Assembly: GCF_015207875.1 (NCBI RefSeq)
Contig: NZ_JADEVZ010000004.1
Coordinates: 62,001 to 126,000, forward strand
Direction of reading: 5' to 3'
DNA length: 64,000 nucleotides
From: Dolichospermum sp. LEGE 00240
GTDB lineage: Bacteria; Cyanobacteriota; Cyanobacteriia; Cyanobacteriales; Nostocaceae
Positions within the stretch are counted from its first letter, which is position 1. The number at the start of each line of letters is the position of its first letter. A program made the position numbers and the translations under genes. Below are positions 37,064 to 46,351 of this stretch, piece after piece. The notes beneath the pieces were generated by a model. It worked only from the letters and a program-made list of their open reading frames with translations, searched no databases and was not told the origin of the DNA.

Positions 37064-38413
37064 TCAAGATTGTAAGTGAAATACCTTTAAAGCGATAGAA
37101 ATTATACTGAGGAAGGTTAAAAATCCGATGGTATCTAGCATTGTTGTCACTAAGGGACCACTCATTAAGGCGGGATCTAGTTTTAAATGCTTTAAACCCA
37201 TTGGTAGCAAAGTCCCTAAAGTCACCGCCACCATTGTATTAGTAGCCATAACTGCCCCAGCGATTAAAGCTACCCATCTTTCTTGGGGTTTAGCCCAAAT
37301 TAGGGAAAGGGCAACCATTGTCAGCCCTAAAGCTACGGCTGTTCCTAAGCCGGCTAAAAGTTCTTTACGGAGAATTTTGCTAGTGTCTTCGGGTGTTACC
37401 TCTCCTACACCTAAACCACGAATAGTGACAGTCAGGGCTTGTATACCTACAGTCCCCCCTGTGTTAGAAAATATGGGCATGATCACGGCAAGAACCGGTA
37501 CAGCGGCGATGACTTGTTGAAAAGGAGCGATCGCACTGGCAGCACCAATATACAATCCCATAATCCCCAATAACCAAGGCAACCGTTTCCGAATGGTAAT
37601 ATGTGGGGGCGATAAGGCTTCTTCATCACCACTGACCCCTGCCAATTTTTGGATATCTTCTGTAGCTTCTTCTTCTAAAATATCTACGACATCATCAATC
37701 GTAATAATACCGACTAATCTATCTTCTCTATCAACCACAGGTATAGCGATTAGATCGTAGCGCTGCATGATGCGGGCGACTTCTTCCTGAGAGGTTTCTG
37801 TCCTAACTTTGACAACGTGGGCGCTGGCAATATCCTTAATTAAGACATCAGGAAAGGTAAATAATAGCTGCCGCAAAGAAACAACACTCACTAAGGTGCG
37901 ATTATCATCAGTGACATAGGCATAGTAAATTGTTTCCTTGTCTTGATCTTGCAAGCGGATTTTACTGAGGGCTTCACCAACAGTTAAACCTCGTCGCAAG
38001 CGCACATATTCCGTTGTCATTACCCGTCCCGCAGTCCCTTCTGGATAGCCGAGAATTGTGGCTGTAGCTTGTCTTTGTTCGGGACTGAGTTGTTGTAATA
38101 AGCGTTTGACTACTCCCGCCGGCAGTTCATCAAATAAATATGCCCGTTCATCAGGACTCATTTCTTCAACGAGGTCTACTACCTGGGTATCGTGGAGGGA
38201 ATTAATCAGGTCTTCCTGTACTTCTGTGGGTAAATACTCAAAGACATCTATGGCCTGATCTTTATTGAGTAATCGGAAGGCGATCGCCCTTTGTTTTTCA
38301 GGCAATTGAGTGATATACTCACCCACGTCTACTGGCTGCAAACAATTTAGGTCATATTTAAGCCGATTTAAGTCAGCAATATCTAAGGACTTGCGAATTT
38401 CCTGTGTAAGCAT
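37064..38413 (-). CDS. mgtE: Magnesium transporter MgtE
   Basis: 449 residues. The N-domain is a superhelix (LPEKQRAIAFRLLNKDQAIDVFEYL, LFDELPAGVVKRLLQQL) ending with YPEGTAGRVMTTEYV. Two CBS domains follow (residues about 135-255), then five hydrophobic helices with the selectivity region IMPIFSNTGGTVGIQALTVTIRGL. MgtE forms a Mg2+-gated channel in the plasma membrane; the CBS and N domains sense cytoplasmic Mg2+. No M-box-like leader was seen in the 295 bp upstream. Confidence 0.96.
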   Translation of the reverse strand: MLTQEIRKSLDIADLNRLKYDLNCLQPVDVGEYITQLPEKQRAIAFRLLNKDQAIDVFEYLPTEVQEDLINSLHDTQVVDLVEEMSPDERAYLFDELPAGVVKRLLQQLSPEQRQATATILGYPEGTAGRVMTTEYVRLRRGLTVGEALSKIRLQDQDKETIYYAYVTDDNRTLVSVVSLRQLLFTFPDVLIKDIASAHVVKVRTETSQEEVARIMQRYDLIAIPVVDREDRLVGIITIDDVVDILEEEATEDIQKLAGVSGDEEALSPPHITIRKRLPWLLGIMGLYIGAASAIAPFQQVIAAVPVLAVIMPIFSNTGGTVGIQALTVTIRGLGVGEVTPEDTSKILRKELLAGLGTAVALGLTMVALSLIWAKPQERWVALIAGAVMATNTMVAVTLGTLLPMGLKHLKLDPALMSGPLVTTMLDTIGFLTFLSIISIALKVFHLQS

Positions 38414-38708
38414 AATAGAAATCTCCTAAAGTCTCCCCCGCGCTGGGAAACTTTCTCGCCAGCTTAGAGGAGGATACTACTGCCATCTGTTGGACTTTTG
38501 TCCATAACCTCTCGTAAAATTGAATATCAACGTGAAAACTAAAAATAGCACCGCTAATTAAAGAGTTTAGCTCGGAATTCAATTTTCCGATACTGTGCGA
38601 CATTTTAAGCTGAATTTGTCATATCCAGGACGACATAAAAAATATTACCCCTCTCCACAACTGGAAAGGGGTTAATTGTCACCACTGAAAACTCAATTCC
38701 AGCAATCC

Positions 38709-39236
38709 TTAATAAGCGTTTTGTAACTCGTAAAAATCAGGTGAGATATAATCCTTCCGTAAAGGCCAACCTACCCAATCTTCTGGCATCAAAATCCGCT
38801 TCAAGTTAGGATGACCTTCATAGACGATGCCATACATATCATAGCTTTCCCGTTCTTGCCAGTCTGCTGTTTTCCAAATCCAGTAAACTGAAGGCACAGA
38901 GGGATTCTCTCTAGGTAAAAACACTTTCACCCTAATTTCTTCAGGACGGTCAGCATTATCACTAACTTTAAGTAAATGATAAACACTTACCAATTCTTCT
39001 CCTGCACCTAAGTCAATCCCCCCCTGAAATTGGAGATAATTAAACCCATAGGCGTACAAAGCCGTAGAAATGGGAAGGAGAAAATTTGCAGGGACTTTAA
39101 TTATTTCTACGCCGTTAGCGTCAAATTCTAGAAACTCATGGAAAAAGCCATTTGACCCTAACCATTGGGAAACTTTACCGGGTTGAACTAAAGCTGCTTC
39201 CGCTGGGGGAACTGGTTTCGATTCTTCTTCAGCCAC
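38709..39236 (-). CDS. ndhJ: NAD(P)H-quinone oxidoreductase subunit J
   Basis: 175 residues, matching cyanobacterial Ndh[60 protein letters not shown] (the 30-kDa subunit signature) and GWPLRKDY are present. NdhJ is part of the peripheral arm of NDH-1, which serves cyclic electron flow, respiration and CO2 uptake. Its start overlaps the ndhK stop by 8 bp, so the genes are translationally coupled in ndhC-K-J order. Confidence 0.97.
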   Translation of the reverse strand: MAEEESKPVPPAEAALVQPGKVSQWLGSNGFFHEFLEFDANGVEIIKVPANFLLPISTALYAYGFNYLQFQGGIDLGAGEELVSVYHLLKVSDNADRPEEIRVKVFLPRENPSVPSVYWIWKTADWQERESYDMYGIVYEGHPNLKRILMPEDWVGWPLRKDYISPDFYELQNAY

Positions 39237-39966
39237 GCGCTTGTTCCTCCTTCTGTGTCTTTGCTGTCAACAATCCTGGGGGTACAGCCATACCAATTGC
39301 TTCTGTTAATTCTTTGGGCGGATTAAAGCGAGTATCTGACTGCATATACTTACCAGTTAGGATTTCGGGAACTGGCTTCATATTATGAGTTGTGCTGTAG
39401 TAACGGTGGACTTGCTTGATATTATCCCGTTCCTGCATGGACTCATTGGCAATTTTTTTCCGCAGTTTAATAATTGCGTCAATAATCGCTTCTGGACGAG
39501 GAGGACAACCAGGTAAATATACATCTACGGGAATTAGTTTATCAACTCCGCGTACTGCTGTCGGGGAGTCAACGCTAAACATTCCCCCGGTAATTGTACA
39601 AGCACCCATAGCAATTACATATTTGGGTTCGGGCATTTGTTCATAAAGACGCACCAGTTGGGGAGCCATCTTCATGGTAATTGTTCCCGCAGTGATGATT
39701 AAATCGGCTTGGCGGGGGCTGCAACGGGGAATTAACCCAAAACGGTCAAAGTCGAAGCGCGAGCCGATTAATGCCGCAAATTCAATGAAGCAGCAAGCTG
39801 TACCAAACAGTAAAGGCCACAAACTAGAAAGCCGCGCCCAGTTGTAAAGGTCATCAACGGTGGTTAAAATGACGTTTTCTGACAGTTCATGGGTGACTGT
39901 CGGCCGTTGGATGGGGTTGATGATTTGTTCTGTGTCCTGGGTGATGATATTAGAATTTAAGACCAT
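39229..39966 (-). CDS. ndhK: NAD(P)H-quinone oxidoreductase subunit K
   Basis: 245 residues from the ATG at 39966. AAAGGAG lies nine bases upstream inside ndhC, and the ATG overlaps the ndhC end by ten bases. The four cysteines that bind cluster N2 are in [18 protein letters not shown] and [30 protein letters not shown] precedes them. NdhK links the hydrophilic arm to the quinone site. The C-terminal tail is variable, as usual in cyanobacteria. Confidence 0.97.
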   Translation of the reverse strand: MVLNSNIITQDTEQIINPIQRPTVTHELSENVILTTVDDLYNWARLSSLWPLLFGTACCFIEFAALIGSRFDFDRFGLIPRCSPRQADLIITAGTITMKMAPQLVRLYEQMPEPKYVIAMGACTITGGMFSVDSPTAVRGVDKLIPVDVYLPGCPPRPEAIIDAIIKLRKKIANESMQERDNIKQVHRYYSTTHNMKPVPEILTGKYMQSDTRFNPPKELTEAIGMAVPPGLLTAKTQKEEQARG

Positions 39967-40319
39967 TCCAAAGCTCCTTTCCGCCATGCGTAAACTAAGG
40001 CGATGATAAGAATCGAAATAAAGACTAGGGCTTCGATAAATGCCAATAAACCCAATCGGTTAAATGCAACTGCCCAAGGATACAAAAATACTGTTTCTAC
40101 GTCGAAAACAACGAAGACCAGAGCAAACATATAGTAGCGAATGTTGAACTGAATCCAAGCCCCGCCAGTAGGTTCTAGTCCGCATTCGTAAGTAGTGCGT
40201 CTTTCTAGACTGTTACCACTGGGTCTAAGAATTTTTGAGGCTGACAGTGCTAGGACTGGTACTAGGCTACACAGGATGAAAAAGCCTAGAAGGTACTCGT
40301 AACCGCTAAGAACAAACAC
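39957..40319 (-). CDS. ndhC: NAD(P)H-quinone oxidoreductase subunit 3
   Basis: 120 residues, three membrane spans. [45 protein letters not shown] is the NdhC/Nqo7 hallmark, with the loop cysteine in YECG. It sits in the thylakoid membrane arm of NDH-1. The stop is shared with the ndhK start. The 262-bp region upstream, divergent to the rubredoxin gene, should contain both promoters. Confidence 0.97.
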   Translation of the reverse strand: MFVLSGYEYLLGFFILCSLVPVLALSASKILRPSGNSLERRTTYECGLEPTGGAWIQFNIRYYMFALVFVVFDVETVFLYPWAVAFNRLGLLAFIEALVFISILIIALVYAWRKGALEWS

Positions 40320-40581
40320 AATGTTTTTCTACCGCTAATGGTGTAAGGGAATAAGCTATCAGTTATCAGTTTTATGACTTGATAGGTGGCAACTAACAAC
40401 TGTTCAGTGAAATATCTGGATGATGTTCTTTTACATTATATCTTTTAGGGTTTTCTGAAATCTGGGCAACAGAGAAGATCCTTGTATTTGAATCCTTTTG
40501 ATTAGTGATAGAAAAGTCCAGCAATTATGTCATAATTTGTAACGTATATTTAATAATTCCTCTGAAGCGAGACTAAAAGCC

Positions 40582-40926
40582 ATGAGTGAACAAGCTGAAC
40601 AAGCTATGGAAACTCCAGTGTTAGACCGCTATGAGTGTCGCTCTTGCGGTTATGTTTATGAACCTGAGAAGGGAGACGATAAAAGTGATGTTCCCCCCGG
40701 AACACTTTTTGCGGAACTGCCGACAAATTGGCGTTGTCCGGTTTGTATAGCCAAGAAAACTGCTTTTGCGAATATTGGACCGGCGGGTACTGCCTCTGGG
40801 TTTAAGGAGAATTTGGGTTACGGTTTAGGTGGTAATACGCTGACACCAACTCAAAAGAACATTTTGATTTTTGGGGCTTTGGCTCTGGGATTCTTGTTTT
40901 TCATTAGCCTTTACGGACTACAGTAG
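40582..40926 (+). CDS. rubA: Membrane-anchored rubredoxin
   Basis: 114 residues. The rubredoxin fold spans residues 15-60: Cys19 and Cys22 in YECRSCGYVY, Cys52 and Cys55 in NWRCPVC, binding one Fe(Cys)4 centre. A flexible glycine-rich stretch leads to a C-terminal membrane helix (NILIFGALALGFLFFISL). In cyanobacteria this gene stands beside ycf48 and psbEFLJ and is needed for photosystem assembly, as shown in Synechocystis and Synechococcus. The same order here supports that role. Confidence 0.95.
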   Translation: MSEQAEQAMETPVLDRYECRSCGYVYEPEKGDDKSDVPPGTLFAELPTNWRCPVCIAKKTAFANIGPAGTASGFKENLGYGLGGNTLTPTQKNILIFGALALGFLFFISLYGLQ

Positions 40927-40950
40927 CAACCGCTATCTTTGTTTACGAGC

Positions 40951-40981
40951 AATAGGGAACAGGGAAAAGGGAACAGGGAAG
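40951..40981. repeat. STRR array, GGGAACA heptamers
   Basis: AATAGGGAACAGGGAAAAGGGAACAGGGAA lies in the gap between rubA and ycf48. It is about 70 bases before the ycf48 start. Confidence 0.75.
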
Positions 40982-41050
40982 AGAAAAAACTTCTCTTTGC
41001 AGGGAATTCGACAAAAATCTACCAAATTTAGGAAAACCTCAGTAATACTG

Positions 41051-42070
41051 ATGCACTCAATTGTAAAAAAGTGGCAAAAGTTTGTTGCCGCATTAATAGT
41101 AGTTATCGCTTGTATTGGGTGTAGTGGTGTTTCTTCTCTTAGCTACAATCCCTGGCAAGTGATTAATGTTCCCACGGATGCGAAGTTGCTAGATATTGCC
41201 TTTACGGGTAATTCTCAACATGGTTATTTGGTGGGTGGTAATGCCACTCTCTTGGAAACTAATGATGGTGGTGAGAATTGGCAACCGCTAAAATTAGAGT
41301 TGGATGATCCTCGATATCGGTTTAACTCTGTGAGTTTTTCTGGTCAGGAAGGTTGGATTGGGGGAGAACCTTCTCTACTGCTGCATACGACTGATGAGGG
41401 TAAGTCTTGGTCACGGATTGCTTTAAGCGAAAAGTTACCGGGTAATCCAATTGCTGTGACGGCAACAGGGGAAAAGGCGGCGGAAATGGCCACTGATGTG
41501 GGGGCTATTTATCAAACTACAGATGGTGGTCAAAACTGGAAAGCCAGTTTGGAGGCGGCTGTTGGTGTGGTGCGAAATTTGGAGCGATCGCCTGATGGCA
41601 AGTATATCGCCGTTTCTGCTAAAGGCAGTTTTTACTCTACTTGGGAACCAGGCCAAAATGCTTGGCAACCCCATAACCGCAATAGTTCCCGTCGTTTGGA
41701 AAATATGGGTTTTACTAAGGATGGACAAATGTGGTTGTTAGCACGGGGTGGCCAAGTACAATTTAGTGATCCGACAAAACCGGAAGAGTGGTTAGAGGTA
41801 CAATATCCAGAGTTGTCCACTAGTTGGGGTTTGCTGGATTTAGCCTACCGCACACCTGAAGAAATTTGGGTAGGTGGTGGTAGCGGTAATTTACTCCGCA
41901 GCACTGATGGTGGTAAAACTTGGGAAAAAGACCGTGATGTAGAAACAGTTGCAGCTAACCTTTACAAAATTGTGTTTTTTAACGCCGATCAAGGCTTTGT
42001 CATTGGCGATCGCGGTGTTTTGCTCAAATATAACCCCAAACCAGAGGCAACAGCGGCCCCAGCGGCGTAA
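41051..42070 (+). CDS. ycf48: Photosystem II assembly factor Ycf48/HCF136
   Basis: 339 residues from the ATG at 41051. The N-terminus is a lipoprotein-type signal (FVAALIVVIACIGC). The mature part is a seven-bladed propeller with repeated motifs such as LLETNDGGENWQPL, LLHTTDEGKSWSRI, IYQTTDGGQNWKA and LLRSTDGGKTWEKD. Ycf48 stabilises newly made D1 and assists early PSII assembly on the lumenal side. The gene sits between rubA and psbEFLJ as in other cyanobacteria. Confidence 0.95.
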   Translation: MHSIVKKWQKFVAALIVVIACIGCSGVSSLSYNPWQVINVPTDAKLLDIAFTGNSQHGYLVGGNATLLETNDGGENWQPLKLELDDPRYRFNSVSFSGQEGWIGGEPSLLLHTTDEGKSWSRIALSEKLPGNPIAVTATGEKAAEMATDVGAIYQTTDGGQNWKASLEAAVGVVRNLERSPDGKYIAVSAKGSFYSTWEPGQNAWQPHNRNSSRRLENMGFTKDGQMWLLARGGQVQFSDPTKPEEWLEVQYPELSTSWGLLDLAYRTPEEIWVGGGSGNLLRSTDGGKTWEKDRDVETVAANLYKIVFFNADQGFVIGDRGVLLKYNPKPEATAAPAA

Positions 42071-42080
42071 TTACACCCCA

Positions 42081-42148
42081 CTAGTACAACACAGCGTCAA
42101 AAAAATAGTCATTCTCAATTGACTTTTGACTTCCGCGAAGCGGTACTG
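42081..42148. mobile_element. MITE-like element B, copy 2 (short, reverse orientation)
   Basis: TAGTACAACACAGCGTCAA, ATTCTCAATTGACTTTTGAC and the terminal hairpin CCGCGAAGCGG match element B read backwards. It lies in the promoter region of psbE, about 100 bp before the start. Confidence 0.6.
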
Positions 42149-42246
42149 TGGATGTATTCCCCAGAAGAAAGTTGTAAATTGTAACTCTGTCTAAACTTTG
42201 TAGGATAATAAACTCAATAATAGTTTTTGATAAGGGAGTGAAATAA

Positions 42247-42495
42247 ATGGCAGGTACCACTGGAGAACGTCCGTTTTCTGACATTGTTACCAGTATTCGT
42301 TACTGGGTAATTCACAGCATCACCATTCCTGCATTGTTTGTTGCCGGTTGGTTATTTGTCAGCACTGGTCTAGCTTATGATGTATTTGGTACACCCCGTC
42401 CTAATGAGTATTTTACTCAAGTCCGTCAAGAAGTGCCAATTGTCAGCAATCGTTTTGAAGCAAAAAAACAAGTAGAAACCTTTATTGGAAAATAA
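42247..42495 (+). CDS. psbE: Cytochrome b559 subunit alpha
   Basis: 82 residues. [38 protein letters not shown] is the haem-binding helix; the axial histidine is in WVIHS. The C-terminal part ([26 protein letters not shown]) lies in the lumen. With PsbF it forms cytochrome b559, which nucleates PSII assembly. AAGGGAGTGA precedes the ATG. Confidence 0.98.
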   Translation: MAGTTGERPFSDIVTSIRYWVIHSITIPALFVAGWLFVSTGLAYDVFGTPRPNEYFTQVRQEVPIVSNRFEAKKQVETFIGK

Positions 42496-42504
42496 TTTGA
42501 GATC

Positions 42505-42642
42505 ATGACTAGCGGTAATAACATCAATCAACCAGTTACCTATCCTATTTTTACAGTCAGATGGATCGCGGTGCATACCTTAGCTGTCCCTACTGTATTC
42601 TTTTTGGGCGCGATCGCCTCAATGCAGTTTATTCAACGCTAG
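42505..42642 (+). CDS. psbF: Cytochrome b559 subunit beta
   Basis: 45 residues, reading [20 protein letters not shown] at the start and ending [10 protein letters not shown]. The axial haem histidine is in [16 protein letters not shown]. It is the partner of PsbE, nine bases downstream of it. The stop TAG overlaps the psbL ribosome-binding sequence (TAGGAG). Confidence 0.97.
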   Translation: MTSGNNINQPVTYPIFTVRWIAVHTLAVPTVFFLGAIASMQFIQR

Positions 42643-42651
42643 GAGTTAATC

Positions 42652-42771
42652 ATGGAAAGAACGCCTAATCCCAATCAACAACCGGTTGAATTAAACCGTA
42701 CCTCTCTCTATCTCGGACTACTATTAGTCTTCGTTCTGGGAATTCTATTTTCCAGTTACTTCTTTAATTAA
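42652..42771 (+). CDS. psbL: Photosystem II protein L
   Basis: 39 residues beginning [20 protein letters not shown], then a single membrane helix and the conserved end SSYFFN. PsbL is needed for stable dimers and QA function. AGGAG lies eight bases before the ATG. A 166-bp gap follows, unusually long inside this operon. Confidence 0.97.
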   Translation: MERTPNPNQQPVELNRTSLYLGLLLVFVLGILFSSYFFN

Positions 42772-42799
42772 CTGGACTTTTTAACGTCAGTTGCTAGTT

Positions 42800-42914
42800 A
42801 GGTGACAGGTAACAGGTAATAGGTAATAGGTAACAAGTTACAGAAATAATATTCTCAACTGACAACTGACAACCGACAACTGACAACTGACAACTGACAA
42901 CTGACAACCGACAA
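42800..42914. repeat. STRR arrays inside the psbEFLJ operon
   Basis: GGTGACA/GGTAACA/GGTAATA units at about 42801-42838 and CTGACAA/CCGACAA units at about 42858-42914 separate psbL from psbJ. Confidence 0.85.
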
Positions 42915-42937
42915 TTTTTGTAAGTGAGGAAAAAACT

Positions 42938-43057
42938 GTGTCTGGAAGTGGAAGAATTCCTCTGTGGGTCGTCGCTACGATCGCAGGATTAGGTGTAATA
43001 ACTGTTGTAGGTATTTTCTTTTATGGATCTTACTCAGGAATTGGTTCTTCAATGTAA
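42938..43057 (+). CDS. psbJ: Photosystem II protein J
   Basis: 39 residues starting at GTG (42938): [19 protein letters not shown], one membrane helix, ending [10 protein letters not shown]. This is PsbJ, needed for PSII electron flow and assembly. GAGGA lies ten bases upstream. The gene is separated from psbL by STRR repeats and followed, about 200 bp on, by a strong terminator. Confidence 0.96.
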   Translation: MSGSGRIPLWVVATIAGLGVITVVGIFFYGSYSGIGSSM

Positions 43058-43254
43058 TCCCATAGCAGGGAACAGAGAATAGGGAACAGGGAATAGGCAG
43101 TTTGAAAGTCTTTTGTGTTATGACTTTTTTCACCAATTTCTGTCCTCACCTACCTGATAACTACTATTCTGGAAGAAGATAGCAATTAGAAATACAAAAA
43201 ACTGGATTTTTGCTTGATTATCATTTCTGAACTTATTCTGCAAAAATCGCTATA

Positions 43255-43291
43255 AAAACCGCCTAAATCATTGATTTAGGCGGTTTTGTTT
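43255..43291 (+). terminator. Rho-independent terminator of the psbEFLJ operon
   Basis: A perfect 16-bp stem, AAAACCGCCTAAATCA against TGATTTAGGCGGTTTT, with a one-base centre and TTTTGTTT trailing. STRR units (43068-43100) lie between psbJ and this hairpin. Confidence 0.9.
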
Positions 43292-43327
43292 GTAAATAAG
43301 TAATTGGCGAAAAAATCAAGTAACCAA

Positions 43328-43406
43328 ACGTGAATTCGATAGCGTAGCGTGACGACGTAGGAGTCATTGAACCTCACCCCAACCCCTCTCCGTGTCGAAC
43401 TCACGT
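43328..43406. mobile_element. 79-bp MITE-like element related to the 137-bp family
   Basis: Ends ACGTGAATTCGA and TCGAACTCACGT are inverted repeats differing slightly from those of the 137-bp element. TAACCAA at 43321-43327 and 43407-43413 is an exact target duplication. The interior differs from the 137-bp copies. Confidence 0.72.
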
Positions 43407-43428
43407 TAACCAATTACCCATACTCTAA

Positions 43429-43569
43429 TTAAGCAATATCTTCGCTTTCAATGTATGAAAACAAAAATGCGAAAATAACTGCTGGTAAAACCAAGCCAGT
43501 TAGGGGAACGAAAACAGAAGGTAAAAAGGAGGAATAAGCCAAAATAGTAGGCAAAAATGAACTTGACAT
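43429..43569 (-). CDS. psaI: Photosystem I reaction centre subunit VIII
   Basis: A 46-residue frame on the minus strand: MSSSFLPTILAYSSFLPSVF, then a hydrophobic helix (PLTGLVLPAVIFAFLFSYI) and the end ESEDIA. This matches PsaI, including FLPxILA, the PLxGxVxP turn and the acidic YIExEDIA end. PsaI sits in the monomer-contact region of PSI with PsaL and PsaM. psaL is not adjacent. The gene is convergent to psbJ, with the terminator and a MITE between them. Confidence 0.92.
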   Translation of the reverse strand: MSSSFLPTILAYSSFLPSVFVPLTGLVLPAVIFAFLFSYIESEDIA

Positions 43570-43667
43570 AGAATTAAAGTCCTGTAAAGTCTTACTACAA
43601 TTCAAATTGAGCTTACTGCAAAACCCTCCCTAATTTGCCAAATGATCAAGATTTTTAACACAGCTTT

Positions 43668-46013
43668 TTACATTCCCAACATTTCATCCAGTTCTATGGT
43701 TGGTAAATTAGGAGGAATTACTGTCTTAATAATCGTGAATTTGTCGCTTTCCTGCTGAGTAGTCTGATCAAGAGCGATCGCCGATAACCGGATTTCTAAG
43801 CAGCCAAAAGGAACTTTGAGGTAAATTGCCGTTTCTTCTTCTCCCCAGGCATTAGAACGTAAATCTGATAGAATATGTGGTCCATCCAGGAGACTCCGAG
43901 TTTGGTAATCTTCCACCCATAACTTAACAGCTAACGCAGATGAAACTTCGGGTATTGTTACACGCACCATTACAGATGTACCAGCAACAAGTTCACCCTC
44001 TAGTAAAGACAATTGGGGAGTTGGTAAAGACTCCATGATCACGCCAGATTTCTCCGGTGTAGCTTTATCCTCCAGGACAAGAGAATAATTATGGTCATCT
44101 ATAGCTTCATCACCCAACCTATCCCCATCCTCTCTCACCACCAGATCATCTATAACTATTTCTTGTGACAACCATCCCGGCTGGGTTGTGGTTGGACTGG
44201 TGACAGTGACTATTTCCGGTTGATTAAGTTCTAAGAGAAGATTGTCAGCAAGAGAATCTACCTGAGTTGCTATTTCCTCATCAGCATCCTTGTCTAAGGA
44301 TTCTTCGGAAACAGCTTCAATTAATAAGTACCCTTGGCTGTCTACCCATTGTTGTAAGCGAGGGGAATCCTCCTGAACATCAACTACATTCAATTCCCCA
44401 TCCTGGGGAATTAAGTAATTTTCCTGAGAATAAACTGTATTTAATTCCTCATCTGCGATCGCGAAGCGCTGCTGCAATCCCTTCGTCTCCGCCACAATTT
44501 CCGCGATCAATTCTGCATAGTATGTGTCCTCCAGCACAGACTCATCAGCCTGTGGCAGATCATCAATTGGTGATTCCGGTGTTTTTACTGATGAAGTTCC
44601 TACAATGGGTAAACGTGGCGTTTTCTTCACAGGTGCTAAGTCTTTCTCGGCAACATCCAACTGATCAATGACTCTTTCCCCGGAAGTTCGCTTAACCTGC
44701 AACCGTTTCAAGTAAGGTAAAGTAGTGTTAACTGGTTTAATTACCAACTTTTTCAAATCAATTGGATGAATAGCCAGGGTTTTTGCCAGAGAGTCTGGTG
44801 GCGAATCAGTAGTAATCTCAGTCCTGGGATTTTGAGGTAAATTTGGTAATTGTGGTGAAAAAACTTTCAAGGATACCAGAGGTTTAATCTGGGGTGGTAA
44901 AGGTCGGTTTGGAGAAGGTTTTAAAATGTGAAACTGGGCTAAATTTGGCGTTTTAGCTACATTAAAAAGTTCTAATCGAATTTTAACAGAGGGCTGAGGT
45001 TTAACGGGTGGATTTGTTTCTGGTAAATTTTGACGAGAATGGGATGGGAAGGTTTGTATTGCTAGTAATTCAGTGACATCGGCTGTAATCGTAAAGGTAT
45101 GATTAGCTAAGAGTATGACCTCACCAACATCAGTTAATGCACCATATAAATTAATATCTGCTAAAAGTAACTTAGATTCACAGTTGAGGGGAATATTAAT
45201 CAAACTACTAAAACCAAAAGGTAAGACTTGATTTGTTAATGGCTGCTGAATCCGGTTGAGAATTTTTGATTCTAAAGGCGATCGCAAGGCAATTTCTAGC
45301 CGAAGTTGGCAAAGTCCCCCCAGGGAAAATCCTGCATTTGTCAGATTCTCTATTTCATTTACTTCCACATCACCATGAATCGTAAAATTGTCTCCCCAAG
45401 AAACAATATAAGTATCTTGATCTAAACTCAGATTCAGTAGTAGAGGTGGTGGTAAAGTCGGCGCATTTTCAATAGTCTCCTCATCTAGTAAGGGTTCATC
45501 TTCAGGTACAGCTAAATCTAATAAGTTTCGTAAAATCTGCTCAGTTGTTTCCCCCTTAAACCAGACTGGAGTACCGTGATTCATCACAATACTGACTTCA
45601 GTATCAGCATCCACAGCCAGATCAGATTCCTCAACCAGTTGAGGAGGCAGCGCAGCACTAGTTTCTGGTGGTGATACGTGAATCATCAGGGTACGTTGCC
45701 AGGACTGGCCCAGCATATCTGACATAATATCTCCAGAGCAGCGTAATTCCCAAATCCCTGGTTTAAACTGGGTAAAAGGAATTACAGCCATCAGTCCTTC
45801 ACTATTAGTCCGGCGCGATCGCTTGAGAAGTCTCCGTTTTGGTGGAACTTCATCAATAGATATATGGGTAACTCGCACATCAACATCCGTATTATTCAGC
45901 CCAGAACGAGCCAAAATTCGGTAATTACCTGCCCAAATCTTCAAATTTGACGACTCCAATGTGCGCCAAGTATGATCCCCCTGTTTCTGTATCAGAAATT
46001 GCCAGTTTTCCAT
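43668..46013 (-). CDS. Large uncharacterised cyanobacterial protein
   Basis: 781 residues from the ATG at 46013 (MENWQFLIQKQGD). No signal peptide or membrane helix. The N-terminal 140 residues look like a beta-sandwich (WRTLESSNLKIWAGNYRILAR, ELRCSGDIMSDMLGQSWQRTLMIHV). A second similar beta-rich part spans about 200-330 (GDNFTIHGDVEVN, PLESKILNRIQQPL). The middle (about 340-650) is low-complexity, proline- and acid-rich. A third beta-like domain (residues 690-781) reads GTSVMVRVTIPEVSSALAVKLWVEDYQTR. The layout suggests repeated immunoglobulin-like domains on a disordered tether. I do not recognise a function; similar proteins occur in filamentous cyanobacteria. Confidence 0.7.
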   Translation of the reverse strand: MENWQFLIQKQGDHTWRTLESSNLKIWAGNYRILARSGLNNTDVDVRVTHISIDEVPPKRRLLKRSRRTNSEGLMAVIPFTQFKPGIWELRCSGDIMSDMLGQSWQRTLMIHVSPPETSAALPPQLVEESDLAVDADTEVSIVMNHGTPVWFKGETTEQILRNLLDLAVPEDEPLLDEETIENAPTLPPPLLLNLSLDQDTYIVSWGDNFTIHGDVEVNEIENLTNAGFSLGGLCQLRLEIALRSPLESKILNRIQQPLTNQVLPFGFSSLINIPLNCESKLLLADINLYGALTDVGEVILLANHTFTITADVTELLAIQTFPSHSRQNLPETNPPVKPQPSVKIRLELFNVAKTPNLAQFHILKPSPNRPLPPQIKPLVSLKVFSPQLPNLPQNPRTEITTDSPPDSLAKTLAIHPIDLKKLVIKPVNTTLPYLKRLQVKRTSGERVIDQLDVAEKDLAPVKKTPRLPIVGTSSVKTPESPIDDLPQADESVLEDTYYAELIAEIVAETKGLQQRFAIADEELNTVYSQENYLIPQDGELNVVDVQEDSPRLQQWVDSQGYLLIEAVSEESLDKDADEEIATQVDSLADNLLLELNQPEIVTVTSPTTTQPGWLSQEIVIDDLVVREDGDRLGDEAIDDHNYSLVLEDKATPEKSGVIMESLPTPQLSLLEGELVAGTSVMVRVTIPEVSSALAVKLWVEDYQTRSLLDGPHILSDLRSNAWGEEETAIYLKVPFGCLEIRLSAIALDQTTQQESDKFTIIKTVIPPNLPTIELDEMLGM

Positions 46014-46106
46014 TATCAACAAAGCCTAAACCTAAGAGCAGCCAATAAATATTTTGCATTAACCTGCTTGTCAGTTTAACCCAGCTATCTTCTCTTAACC
46101 TAAGTT

Positions 46107-46243
46107 ACCTGAGTTCGACATAAGATAATTTTTGGAAAACTGCCCCAAATATGAGTCTCAAACCCTGATGATCTCGTTGAAAAAATCATAACTCTGTTCG
46201 CGTAGCGTCTCCGAAGGAGAAACTCCTAACACCGAACTTAGCT
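46107..46243. mobile_element. 137-bp MITE-like element, copy 2 (6-bp target duplication)
   Basis: Reverse-orientation copy of 23428-23564 with the same length. It is bordered by TAAGTT at 46101-46106 and 46244-46249. One end has drifted (CGAACTTAGCT in place of CGAACTCAGGT). It lies in the 338-bp gap between the large hypothetical gene and the small gene at 46352. Confidence 0.88.
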
Positions 46244-46351
46244 TAAGTTAATATCTGGTTGTCAGTCACCAAACCTGTAGGGGTTTCCCCGCCCTGAATT
46301 GTATTACATTCGACCGAAAACTTCTTGAACAGCATCAACCTTCATTTAAGT

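Noticed and set aside
38414-38708. Possible Mg2+ riboswitch upstream of mgtE
   Set aside because: No M-box or ykkC-like conserved core was recognisable; only AT-rich leader sequence.
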